A stretch of 16,467 bases of DNA from Leptolinea sp. UBA5203 (GCA_002412765.1 DHVR01000038.1:26275-42741); one strand, 5' to 3'; shown: positions 6,026 through 13,934, counted from the stretch's first letter. A program made the numbers and translations. Notes: generated from the letters alone by a model not told the origin.

Positions 6026-7306
6026 TTATATGCTTATGGTGGGCGGCAAATCCGGGGATAAAGCGGTCAGCAGGGCTTGCCTATCAACGTATCCCAAGGG
6101 TTGTTCGTATTCATCAATCACCAGCAGCCATTTTCTGGAAGTTGACAACATCAGCCTGACCGCCTCGACAATGGATAGATCCGCTTTGGCACAAAGCGGG
6201 TTGGGTGACATGAGCTTATTTGCAGTCTCATCTCCTTCCGGGGCTTTGGCTTTTTTGCTCAAGGCTTTCAGAATACCGGCATGTTTCTGGGGCTGAATGC
6301 GGGTAAACAGATCCGTTTCGCTGATCAATCCGGCAGCTCTGCCTTGATCATCGCAGACGATGATCCGGCGGGAGGCATGGGCATTCATCGTCTCGATGAT
6401 TTCCGATAAATTCGCATCCAGGCCCACCATGGGAATTTTGAGCTGCATGATCTCTCCAACCGATTTACCCTGAGCAGGGGGAATGCAGGGTACTTCGTCC
6501 TGAATCTTAAGATCAAGTACCTGACGCAAGACATCCAAACGCGAGATAATGCCTACCAATTCTTTTTCTTTGTTGATGACAGGCAGTCTTTTTAAATTCT
6601 GCTGGGTCATGAGAGTGACAGCTTTTAATAAAGGATCATCCGCACTTACTGTGAAAACAGGTTTGCTCATTACATCCGCCAAACGGATGGGGGACTTATC
6701 CAATTCCATTAACTCATGGTGGATTCTGTCATCGGGCAGCCGAATCGCAATGGACAAGCGATGCTGTAACCCCGCCCGCTCCAACAAATCCTGGTCGGTA
6801 ATTATCCCAACGACCTGTCCCTCAACATCGACAATTGGGGCTGCTTTAAGGTTGTTTTGCAGCATGATTTTCCATGCCTCACCGACGGTTTGATTGTGGA
6901 AAAAAGAAATGACATTTTGGGTCATACACATGGAGACCGGCCGATCCACGGGTAGAGGGTTCAGATAACGATGGGTGTATTTCGCGATTTGGACATCTTC
7001 GAGCGTGATCAGGCCTTCCGTTACCATGGGATAAATCAATTCCAGGACAGCCTCGATCTTCTCGATGCGATCAACAGCCTCGATGATGATGGGTAAATCC
7101 ATGGATAGGACTTCCAGGGAAGTGGATTGCATTCGGGAATGCGCCCCAAACCCCGCCATGCCGCGCAGGAGGGTAGCGCCGGCGATGCCTTGATCTTTCA
7201 GGACTTTCAGTAAGGCAGCGTACAAAGGCTGTGAATGCCATTTATCGCTCTCACTGATATAGATACAGATTCGTTTTGCATTGAGGGGTGAATGGGATAG
7301 CAGCAT
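6026..7306 (-). CDS. DUF190 (PII-like) protein with four CBS motifs
   Basis: A 426-residue cytoplasmic protein. Residues about 8-110 are a DUF190 domain, recognised by ATLLRGMAGFGAHSRMQ and SMDLPIIIEAVD; this domain has a PII-like fold. Four CBS motifs follow as two pairs (about 122-180 with 208-270, and 290-345 with 365-420), each with the G-x-I/L-x-x-x-D ending (VGIITDQDLL, VGIISRLDVL, AGLISETDLF, LGYVDRQALL). CBS pairs usually bind adenine nucleotides and act as regulatory modules. It is the second gene of an operon: 20 bp separate it from crcB. The ATG at 7306 has GGGAGGT upstream, and the open frame to 7417 overlaps crcB and is rejected. DUF190 proteins are often paired with CrcB, so a role in sensing for fluoride export is likely but unproven. 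Confidence 0.9.
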   Translation of the reverse strand: MLLSHSPLNAKRICIYISESDKWHSQPLYAALLKVLKDQGIAGATLLRGMAGFGAHSRMQSTSLEVLSMDLPIIIEAVDRIEKIEAVLELIYPMVTEGLITLEDVQIAKYTHRYLNPLPVDRPVSMCMTQNVISFFHNQTVGEAWKIMLQNNLKAAPIVDVEGQVVGIITDQDLLERAGLQHRLSIAIRLPDDRIHHELMELDKSPIRLADVMSKPVFTVSADDPLLKAVTLMTQQNLKRLPVINKEKELVGIISRLDVLRQVLDLKIQDEVPCIPPAQGKSVGEIMQLKIPMVGLDANLSEIIETMNAHASRRIIVCDDQGRAAGLISETDLFTRIQPQKHAGILKALSKKAKAPEGDETANKLMSPNPLCAKADLSIVEAVRLMLSTSRKWLLVIDEYEQPLGYVDRQALLTALSPDLPPTISI

Positions 7307-7326
7307 AGGTACCTCCCTTTCAACTA

Positions 7327-7701
7327 TTATAGCAATTTTCCGAGAACAACACCCAATACAACTGCGAGTAATCCCAATACTGAGCTGCCCAATAGGTTCA
7401 GCAGTCCCACCAGCCACTGCCCGTGCGAGATCAGATTGAAGGATTCCATACTATAGGTAGAGAAGGTGGTATAGGCGCCTAGAAATCCTACGGCAATCAT
7501 CAGCCGGATGCGAGGATCCACCAGGAAACGCTCTGTACTGAGGGTCAGGAAAAATCCCAACAGCAGACTGCCGGTTACATTAATGATCAGGGTTCCATAG
7601 GGAAAGGCTATGCCCCATTTTTGAGCAGCCCAATCCGAGAGCCAATATCTGGCGTTTGCGCCTAAAACAGCTCCAATGGAGATATAGAGGATTTTTTCCA
7701 T
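7327..7701 (-). CDS. crcB: Fluoride ion exporter CrcB/Fluc
   Basis: A 124-residue protein with four hydrophobic helices, the normal size for the dual-topology Fluc channel that lets toxic fluoride leave the cell. Family motifs are present: GANARYWL (14-21), NVTGSLLLGF with the pore asparagine N41, and GAYTTFSTYSME (75-86), which holds the Phe and Thr/Ser residues lining the pore and central Na+ site. Only one copy is seen, so it would work as a homodimer. The ATG at 7701 gives the family N-terminus, and the ribosome-binding site is only moderate (GGGAA). The longer frame to 7788 would begin in the promoter. It is first in an operon with the DUF190-CBS gene. Confidence 0.93.
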   Translation of the reverse strand: MEKILYISIGAVLGANARYWLSDWAAQKWGIAFPYGTLIINVTGSLLLGFFLTLSTERFLVDPRIRLMIAVGFLGAYTTFSTYSMESFNLISHGQWLVGLLNLLGSSVLGLLAVVLGVVLGKLL

Positions 7702-8125
7702 AAGATTCCCATGAGAAAACAGCCCCCTGAGTTTACATGATTGAATGAAGGCTTCCATGATTCTAAGGGATGTCCGAGTGCGCGTCAAGAATCAGGCGCT
7801 GATTTCACCCTGTTGGTATACAAAAGTTGTGACAAATCCATCAGCAGGCTTTAACAATCTGAGTTAAAATAAAAATGAACAAAAAATTCGGGTCCTTAAA
7901 GCGGTTTTTTGTTAAAAGTGCATTCTACAGGCTCAAATTTCACCACTTTTGGGCTTTGGAAATAGAATAAGGCAGGTTGGTCTGCGTATGGGAGGATGGA
8001 TCATCGACCCTATGCTGGATCACGCGAAAAATATTTTTGCAAAATTTGTTACACTATAAACACATAAAAAGATTATTATAAGCATGCAATTATTACAGGC
8101 TTATTGATCGTCAAGGGAGACAGAT
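7702..8125. other. Divergent intergenic region between crcB and tal-pgi
   Basis: Holds the crcB promoter on the left. On the right are an AT-rich stretch and a hairpin at 7984-8015: GCGTATGGG with CCCTATGC, then facing AG and GA, then GATG with CATC. A possible -10 (TATAAA, 8055-8060) precedes tal-pgi, but no good -35 accompanies it. No gene was seen. Confidence 0.55.
7760..7788 (-). promoter_or_regulatory. Promoter of the crcB operon
   Basis: On the minus strand TTGACG (7788-7783), a 17-bp spacer and TAGAAT (7765-7760). Transcription would start near 7753, giving a leader of about 50 nt in which I see no fluoride riboswitch. Confidence 0.7.
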
Positions 8126-10879
8126 ATGAAAATGGAACACACACAAACCGGGGCAGAACACCCCCACTGGTGGATAAATAACCTGGATTCGCAATCCGCC
8201 GAGAGCACCTTATTTGATCAACTGAACCGCGCGATTCATTTACAGGGTTGTATTCTTCAAGTAGATACAATCGCTGAATTGATCGCGATGACCCCCGAAT
8301 TTGATAGGTTATTTGAGGACCGCACACTGGCTTCTTCCACGGCAGTGCTCGAAAAATCCATCTCGCAGCTTGGGAATACTTTGGCCCGCAAACTGGCGCC
8401 CAATTATCAGGCGCATCCTGGTACTGGTCTGGTCAGTATCCCTCTGCTGCCCTGTATCTTTGCGGATGAGAAAAACATTTTGGACAGTCAGCGGGTTTTT
8501 GATGAGCAATTTAAGGATGCCAATGTGCTGGTTCAACTGCCTGCTCTGCCGGAAAACATCACCTGTTCAGGGGAGCTGCTGCGACTGGGAAAATCCATCC
8601 ACTTTACGGATGTGATGTTGGAAGATCAGGTTCAAAAAATCGTAGAACTGTTTATTTCGAAAATTTCTGACCGCCTGCAGAAGAATGAGGATATCAGCCG
8701 AATTTTTGTTTACCTCTCGGCTCCGCTGTGCAGGGATGATATCATTCCCGATGAACATCGCCTGACTTCCGACCAGACAAAAGCTGAACTGGGGTATATG
8801 GCGAATCTTTCCCGTATCTTACAGAAGGTGCAGACATCTGACGAAATGAAGGCCCTCTTGGCGGTTGGCGCCAACCCGATTCAGATGATTTGGACGGATA
8901 CCTATCCTGCGGACGGCGCCTTGGCTGAATCCTGGTATGTGGATCATCTGCCCGCCGGCAGCCATTTTGAAGCCGATCTCTTTCAGGTGGCTCGTATTGC
9001 AGACAAATTGATCGCTGCAACATCCGCTCCATCTATTGAGACTGCCGCAGCCCCTGCTGTGTCGGATCAGCCGGAGCGGGTAGAGAATTTCTATAATCGC
9101 AGAAGAAAACTGGTGGAAGATACCTTGATCCGCGCGGTTCGCATGATCCGTGAGAAAGGGATGCGAATGGTGGCCGCCCATAACGGATTCAAGATTCACA
9201 ATGCCGAAAAACTTAACCTTGCTGCTACGCTGGATAAGGTTACAAAAGAAGATCTAATCTCCCGTATCTGGCAGCATGATTTTACCGTCTGGAATTCCAG
9301 CCCGGTTGAAATTACCAATCGACTGGGGTGGCTGCATTCACCGCAATGTATGCTTCAAAACGTAAAAGTGCTGGAGAGCTTTGTGGCGGAGATTGTTCTG
9401 GAAAACCGATACACCCATGTGGTCTTATGCGGGATGGGCGGCTCCAGCCTGGCACCGGAGGTCTTCCAGAAGACGTTCGGGGTGAAGCCCGGCTATCTTG
9501 AACTGATGGTTCTGGATTCCACCGATCCGTGGGCGATGCACAATGTGGATGATACGCTCAACCTGGAAAACACCCTGTTTTTGATCTCCACCAAATCGGG
9601 CTCCACCATTGAAACTACCTCGATGATGAAATATTTCTATCATCGTCTGGTAGCCAAAGTGGGGGCAGAGCAAGCCGGCCAACAGTTCATTGCGATTACC
9701 GACCCCGGCAGTTCCTTAATCAAAATTGCGGAGCAATATCATTTCCGCAAGATTTTCCTCAATGATCCCAATATCGGCGGGCGATACTCGGCCCTCTCCT
9801 TTTTTGGCTTGCTGCCAGCCGCATTGATTGGCATCAATGTTCAGGGTCTGTTGGAGACAACCCGAGGGATGCAGACCCAGCTATCCCGTTTCCCTGGGGA
9901 TGAGTCCCAGGCCGGCTATCTTTTGGGTGCCGCGCTGGGGCAGGGTGCCCTGATCGGCAGGGATAAGTTAACTTTTATTCTCTCACCCGCGCTGGATAGT
10001 TTTGGCGGTTGGGCTGAACAATTGATTGCCGAAAGTACAGGGAAAAATGGCAAAGGCATTCTGCCCGTGGTGGGGGAGAAGGTGCTCTCGCCGCGTTTCT
10101 ATCAGGATGACCGCCTGTTTGTTGATTTGCATGTGAGCGGCGACCATACCCATGAAGAAAGTGTGCAGAATTTGATTAAAGCAGGTTTCCCTGTGATTGA
10201 GATGGAATGTGCCACGATTATGGAATTGGGTTCGCAGTTCCTGTTGTGGGAATTTGCCACGGCGCTGGCTGGTTCCGTCCTTGAGATCAATCCTTTCGAT
10301 CAGCCGGATGTGGAAAATGCGAAAATCATGGCCAGAGCCATGGTGAGTGAGTTCAAGAAAACCGGGTCTTTGACGGCGCTCAAACCCACCTTCCAGCAGC
10401 AGGAAATTTCTGTCTTCGGCGAGCACCCCGGTGCGACGTTGAGCGAGATTTTGGTGGAATATTTGAATCAATTGCAAGGGGATAAGTATCTGGCAATTCA
10501 GGCTTACTTGCCGCCGTCCGAGGATGTGATTGCCGCGTTGACAGATATGCAAACCCGCATTCATTCCAACCGAAATTGTGCGGTCACCATTGGCCTGGGA
10601 CCGCGTTACCTGCATTCCACGGGTCAATTGCATAAGGGCGACCGCGGGAATGGGGTTTTCCTGCAAATTACTTCCGATCCGGTGATTGATTTGATGATTC
10701 CGGATGAGATGGACGGTTCAGGCGCCAATTTGAGTTTCGGAATTTTGAAAATGGCGGCCGCCCTGGGAGACCAGGAAGTGTTAAAGACCGCCAGCCGGCC
10801 TGTGCTGCATATTCACCTCGGCAAGGACGTGTACAGCGGGCTGAAGCAGCTTTCCCTTTCGCTGGCTATGAAAGACTAA
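8126..10879 (+). CDS. Transaldolase-like/glucose-6-phosphate isomerase fusion; transaldolase half lacks catalytic residues
   Basis: A 917-residue protein with the layout of the bifunctional Tal-Pgi enzymes. The isomerase half (about 340-917) interconverts glucose 6-phosphate and fructose 6-phosphate. Its motifs are all visible: GMGGSS (436-441), STKSGST (488-494), GGRYSALS, AESTGKNGKG with E636, GDHTHEE, and HSTGQLHKGD with H836 and K837. The N-terminal half (about 14-320) still aligns by eye with transaldolase over its whole length, from the WINNL start through LPALPENI to GANPIQMIWTD. However, the usual WxDNIRR aspartate is N18 or N19, the SNPTIF motif is gone, and the Schiff-base lysine expected in M-I-K-V-P-A is Q137 (VLVQLPA). 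Transaldolase activity is therefore unlikely. The frame is intact. The ATG is preceded by AAGGGAGA. It is a single gene followed by a terminator. Confidence 0.92.
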   Translation: MKMEHTQTGAEHPHWWINNLDSQSAESTLFDQLNRAIHLQGCILQVDTIAELIAMTPEFDRLFEDRTLASSTAVLEKSISQLGNTLARKLAPNYQAHPGTGLVSIPLLPCIFADEKNILDSQRVFDEQFKDANVLVQLPALPENITCSGELLRLGKSIHFTDVMLEDQVQKIVELFISKISDRLQKNEDISRIFVYLSAPLCRDDIIPDEHRLTSDQTKAELGYMANLSRILQKVQTSDEMKALLAVGANPIQMIWTDTYPADGALAESWYVDHLPAGSHFEADLFQVARIADKLIAATSAPSIETAAAPAVSDQPERVENFYNRRRKLVEDTLIRAVRMIREKGMRMVAAHNGFKIHNAEKLNLAATLDKVTKEDLISRIWQHDFTVWNSSPVEITNRLGWLHSPQCMLQNVKVLESFVAEIVLENRYTHVVLCGMGGSSLAPEVFQKTFGVKPGYLELMVLDSTDPWAMHNVDDTLNLENTLFLISTKSGSTIETTSMMKYFYHRLVAKVGAEQAGQQFIAITDPGSSLIKIAEQYHFRKIFLNDPNIGGRYSALSFFGLLPAALIGINVQGLLETTRGMQTQLSRFPGDESQAGYLLGAALGQGALIGRDKLTFILSPALDSFGGWAEQLIAESTGKNGKGILPVVGEKVLSPRFYQDDRLFVDLHVSGDHTHEESVQNLIKAGFPVIEMECATIMELGSQFLLWEFATALAGSVLEINPFDQPDVENAKIMARAMVSEFKKTGSLTALKPTFQQQEISVFGEHPGATLSEILVEYLNQLQGDKYLAIQAYLPPSEDVIAALTDMQTRIHSNRNCAVTIGLGPRYLHSTGQLHKGDRGNGVFLQITSDPVIDLMIPDEMDGSGANLSFGILKMAAALGDQEVLKTASRPVLHIHLGKDVYSGLKQLSLSLAMKD

Positions 10880-10906
10880 GAGAGTAATATTTTTTGTTGG
10901 ATAAGA

Positions 10907-10935
10907 AACAGGTTCCTGATGGGACCTGTTTTTTT
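10907..10935 (+). terminator. Terminator of tal-pgi
   Basis: AACAGGTTCC (10907-10916) pairs with GGGACCTGTT (10921-10930), ten pairs including one G-U, around a TGAT loop. A run of T follows. It starts 28 bp after the stop codon. Confidence 0.92.
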
Positions 10936-10974
10936 ATTGGAGGTGGCATATGTGAATGGCTGGTCATGTATGAA

Positions 10975-11020
10975 GTACCCCTCGACAGGCTCGGGTACCC
11001 CCCCTCGACGATGCTCGGGG
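10975..11020. repeat. CCCTCGA-type hairpins
   Basis: GTACCC (10975-10980) pairs with GGGTAC (10993-10998) around CTCGACAGGCTC. It is followed directly by a sister unit, CCCC (11001-11004) to GGGG (11017-11020), with a similar CTCGACGATGCTC interior. Confidence 0.6.
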
Positions 11021-11136
11021 CAGTCCCTTCGGCCAGGCTAAGGATAAGCCCTTAGACGCTGCTCATAGTCTGATATATGAAAATGGTATACAGGGAAAAT
11101 ACCCTTTGCCAATGGACAAAAAGAATTCCGGTATGC

Positions 11137-11201
11137 GTAGGGTTTAGCATCCGGCCATCGTGGTGGATTGCATAGGTTCTAACCGGATGCTAAACCCCTA
11201 C
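11137..11201. repeat. GTTTAGCATCC-type hairpin repeat, copy 2
   Basis: Arms GTAGGGTTTAGCATCCGG (11137-11154) and CCGGATGCTAAACCCCTAC (11183-11201), 65 bp in all. Compared with copy 1 the arms share GTTTAGCATCC, but the bases next to the loop differ and remain paired. Confidence 0.9.
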
Positions 11202-11332
11202 AGGGGAAATACCATATATTAAGAGTCACAAATCTTACAATTATTGATATGCTTTTCAGCAGTTGCTGGAGGAGTTTTGCGGGTGTGAATAAGCAAATCC
11301 TTCAATGTTACTAATACATATTTTCCCCAGCC

Positions 11333-11507
11333 GTAGGGGCCAAGCATTTCGATAAAGCGTCAGAAAATCGTGGCGCAATCGAAATGCTTTGCCCTTTCTC
11401 GAATGGGATTGTCCCATGAATGTGTAGAACCTCGTTTGACGGGCAGGGCAAAGCATCCTGATGGCTTGTTGTATTTTGTAGCGGTTTGACAGGATCTTGG
11501 CCCCTAC
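11333..11507. repeat. Two-hairpin dispersed repeat, copy 3
   Basis: A 175-bp composite whose outer ends are perfect inverted repeats when two flanking bases are counted (CCGTAGGGGCCAAG at 11331-11344 and CTTGGCCCCTACGG at 11496-11509). Hairpin 1 pairs CAAGCATTTCGAT with ATCGAAATGCTTTG. Hairpin 2 pairs GCATCCTG with CAGGATCT. The inter-hairpin spacer matches copy 2. Confidence 0.9.
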
Positions 11508-11565
11508 GGTTGATGCTCAATTTATTTAATATGGCAGGGTATTCGTTAGCACAATAAAAAAGGGT

Positions 11566-11608
11566 TATGAAAAACGTAGTGGCAATTCTTGAATTGCCGC
11601 TACGTTTT
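11566..11608 (-). terminator. Probable terminator of nfnB built from a GGCAATTC palindrome
   Basis: Arms AAAACGTAGTGGCAATTC (11571-11588) and GAATTGCCGCTACGTTTT (11591-11608) form an 18-bp stem with one G-U type pair and a two-base loop. On the minus strand it ends in TTTTT and then a further T-rich run (TTTTTT near 11560), so it can stop nfnAB transcription. The same core is at 5862-5883. Confidence 0.75.
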
Positions 11609-11626
11609 GGGGTATCCATACTACCG

Positions 11627-11644
11627 GACACGTCGTGACGTGTC
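11627..11644. repeat. GACACGTC hairpin touching the nfnB stop codon
   Basis: GACACGTC (11627-11634) and GACGTGTC (11637-11644) form a perfect 8-bp stem. On the minus strand the element begins GTAGCGACAC, and the TAG in that tip is the nfnB stop codon (11648-11646). Confidence 0.7.
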
Positions 11645-11645
11645 G

Positions 11646-13061
11646 CTACTTGGCCTTTAAATACTCATGAATCGACTGCGCGGCCTGCCGGCCGGCACCC
11701 ATGGCGCGGATGACGGTGGCGCCGCCGGTGACGATATCCCCGCCGGCGTACACACCTTCCATATTAGTTTGCATGCTGGCTTCATCCACCACGATGTTGC
11801 CCCATTTATTGAAATTCAAGCTGGGCGTGGTTTGCTGGATGATGGGGTTGGAGCCGTTGCCGATGGCTACGATGGCGTAGTTGATATCCAGAATATACTC
11901 CGAGCCTTCAATTGGCACCGGTCGGCGGCGGCCGGAAGCATCCGGTTCGCCCAGGCTCATTTTCTGCAATTTGACCCCGTTCAGCCACATCTTTTCATCG
12001 GCGGTAAATTCCAGGGGATTATTGAGGAAGAGGAATTCAATGCCTTCTTCCTTGGCGTGGTGCAATTCTTCCTTGCGGGCAGGAATTTCGGCTTCCGAAC
12101 GGCGGTAGATGATATAGACCTTCTTGGAGCCCAGGCGCAGGGCAGTACGGGCGGAATCCAGGGCGGTATTGCCGCCGCCAAAGACAGCCGTGACCTTGTC
12201 TTTGAAATCAAAGACGGTGGTGTCGTAGTCTTCGCGATAGGCTTTCATTAAATTAACGCGGGTCAAAAATTCATTGGCCGAATAGATGCCGATCAGGTTC
12301 TCGCCGGGGATATTAAGGAAATACGGCAGACCGGCGCCCACGGCGATGAAAACCGCCGAGTAGCCTTCCGCCATCAGTTCATCCACGGTTTCGGTCATGC
12401 CGATGACCATATTATTACGGAACTCAACGCCCACTTTCATCAGATTTTCGACTTCGTCGCGCACAATTTTCTTGGGCAGACGAAACTCGGGGATGCCGTA
12501 GGTCAGCACGCCGCCGAATTCATGCAGGGCTTCGAACACGGTGACCTCGTATCCCAGGTGGATCAGGTCGCCGGCGCAGCTCAGCCCTGCCGGGCCGGAC
12601 CCGACGATGGCGACTTTCTGGCCATTTTTCTGAATGGGTTCAACGGGGACGTTGTTGGTATGTGTCTTTTCGTACTCGGTGGCAAAGCGCTCCAGACGGC
12701 CAATAGCCACGGCTTCGCCTTTCTTCGCCAGAACGCACACGGCTTCGCATTGTTCTTCCTGCGGACAAACCCGGCCGCAGATACGCGGCAGGACGTTATC
12801 GCCCTTGATGATTTTTGCCGCGCCGAGGATATCCCCATCCACGATGTATTGAATGAAAAGGGGGATCTTGACATTTACCGGGCAGCCAGCCACGCAGTTC
12901 TGGGTGGTACAGTTCAAGCAGCGCAAGGCTTCTATTTTGGCTAATTCTTCGGTATAGCCGAGGGAAACTTCTTCGAAGTTGTTCTTGCGGATCGCTGGAT
13001 CCTGTTCGGGCATGGTTTGCCGCTTGATTTGCAATCTTTCTTTATTGGACAGTGAGTTCAT
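11646..13061 (-). CDS. nfnB: NfnB: NADPH-binding large subunit of NADH-dependent ferredoxin:NADP+ oxidoreductase (GltA/SudA type)
   Basis: A 471-residue flavoprotein of the glutamate-synthase small-subunit fold. The N-terminal region carries eight cysteines in two sets for two [4Fe-4S] clusters: C48, C51, C56, C60 and C95, C99, C105, C109. An FAD-binding GSGPAG (154-159) and an NADP-binding GGGNTA (295-300) follow, and GGDIVTGGATVIRAMGAGR near the end closes the FAD site. In the Nfn complex this subunit bifurcates electrons between NADPH, ferredoxin and, through NfnA, NAD. The gene is annotated in many genomes as glutamate synthase gltA, but no large glutamate-synthase subunit is present. It lies 12 bp after the nfnA partner, which decides for Nfn. 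The ATG at 13061 has GAGG nine bases upstream. The stop codon lies in a repeat tip. Confidence 0.92.
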   Translation of the reverse strand: MNSLSNKERLQIKRQTMPEQDPAIRKNNFEEVSLGYTEELAKIEALRCLNCTTQNCVAGCPVNVKIPLFIQYIVDGDILGAAKIIKGDNVLPRICGRVCPQEEQCEAVCVLAKKGEAVAIGRLERFATEYEKTHTNNVPVEPIQKNGQKVAIVGSGPAGLSCAGDLIHLGYEVTVFEALHEFGGVLTYGIPEFRLPKKIVRDEVENLMKVGVEFRNNMVIGMTETVDELMAEGYSAVFIAVGAGLPYFLNIPGENLIGIYSANEFLTRVNLMKAYREDYDTTVFDFKDKVTAVFGGGNTALDSARTALRLGSKKVYIIYRRSEAEIPARKEELHHAKEEGIEFLFLNNPLEFTADEKMWLNGVKLQKMSLGEPDASGRRRPVPIEGSEYILDINYAIVAIGNGSNPIIQQTTPSLNFNKWGNIVVDEASMQTNMEGVYAGGDIVTGGATVIRAMGAGRQAAQSIHEYLKAK

Positions 13062-13073
13062 GGGGGGCGGCCT

Positions 13074-13934
13074 CTATGCGTTTTCCTTCAAGGAATTTAT
13101 CTTCTTTTCCAACAGGCAGTCATGCGGTTCCTGCGCTATTTTTTCTTCGGCAACATAGGAACGGTTGCGATTCATCAAGGACACAAAATCCACTTCATGG
13201 CCGTCAAATTCGGGGCCGTCCACACAGACGAAGACCGTTTTGTTGCCGACTTCCGCGCGGCAGCCGCCGCACATGCCGATACCGTCCACCATGATGGGGT
13301 TCAGGCTGACGGTGGTGGGGATGTGATAAGGCCGGGTGAGCTCTGCGATGGCGCGCATCATGGGGATGGGGCCGATGGCCAGGACGAAATCAATTTTCTC
13401 GCCGCTGTCGATCAGAGCTTGCAGCTTTTGGGTGACAAATCCCTTGATACCGTAGCTGCCGTCATCGGTGGTGATGTAACTGGTATCACAAATTTCTTCC
13501 AGTTCTTTTTCCAGGATGATCAGGTCTTTATTCCGCGCGCCGACGATGGAGATGGTATGGTTGCCGGCTTCTTTCAAGGCTTTGGCAGTGGGAAAAGCCA
13601 CTGCTGCGCCCAACCCGCCGCCGACCACCACGACTGTGCCAAAAACTTTGATTTCGGAAGGTTTACCCAGCGGGCCAACGATGTCCTGGATGGAATCACC
13701 AGCCTGCATGGCGTTTAACTTGCGGCTGGTCTTCCCCACGCCTTGAATAATTAAGGTAATGGTTCCTTTTTCAGGACTGGAATCGACAATGGTTAAGGGA
13801 ACCCGTTCACCGGTGTCGTTAATGCGCAGGACAATAAATTGTCCGGCTTTACGTTTCTTGGCAATCAAGGGCGCTTCGATAATGAATCGTTTGATATCGG
13901 GCGCCAGGAATTCAGCGGATAGTATTTTATACAT
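13074..13934 (-). CDS. nfnA: NfnA: NAD-binding small subunit of NADH-dependent ferredoxin:NADP+ oxidoreductase (SudB type)
   Basis: A 286-residue protein of the ferredoxin-reductase/dihydroorotate-dehydrogenase-electron-transfer family. A FAD-binding barrel occupies about 1-95 with RVPLTIVD (44-51). A nucleotide-binding domain follows with VVVVGGGLGAA (101-111). The C-terminus holds a [2Fe-2S] site: C222, C225 and C237, with D217 placed five residues before C222, where an aspartate ligand is known in Nfn structures. VCVDGPEFDGHEV is typical of NfnA. It takes electrons from NADH and hands them to the bifurcating flavin of NfnB. It is the first gene of the operon, with AAGGA upstream of ATG 13934. 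The complex lets the cell make NADPH from NADH plus reduced ferredoxin, or the reverse. Confidence 0.92.
   Translation of the reverse strand: MYKILSAEFLAPDIKRFIIEAPLIAKKRKAGQFIVLRINDTGERVPLTIVDSSPEKGTITLIIQGVGKTSRKLNAMQAGDSIQDIVGPLGKPSEIKVFGTVVVVGGGLGAAVAFPTAKALKEAGNHTISIVGARNKDLIILEKELEEICDTSYITTDDGSYGIKGFVTQKLQALIDSGEKIDFVLAIGPIPMMRAIAELTRPYHIPTTVSLNPIMVDGIGMCGGCRAEVGNKTVFVCVDGPEFDGHEVDFVSLMNRNRSYVAEEKIAQEPHDCLLEKKINSLKENA

Larger units (their letters stand above)
10880..11645. other. Long repeat-rich region without a gene
   Basis: After the tal-pgi terminator this stretch carries a CCCTCGA-type palindrome (10975-11020), a GTTTAGCATCC hairpin (11137-11201), a complete two-hairpin repeat (11333-11507), the GGCAATTC palindrome (11571-11608) and a GACACGTC hairpin (11627-11644). 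Open frames here cross the repeats and are not credible genes. Confidence 0.75.

Noticed and set aside
7702..7760. Fluoride riboswitch upstream of crcB
   Set aside because: The leader is about 50 nt and I could not find the conserved crcB-motif elements; a covariance-model search would settle this.
11311..11631. 106-residue open frame on the minus strand
   Set aside because: It is translated almost wholly from repeat sequence (two-hairpin element and GGCAATTC palindrome).
11646..13934. Glutamate synthase (GltBD) or sulfide dehydrogenase as the function of this pair
   Set aside because: No large glutamate-synthase subunit is present, and the two-gene order with both iron-sulfur patterns fits NfnAB better; biochemical proof is lacking.
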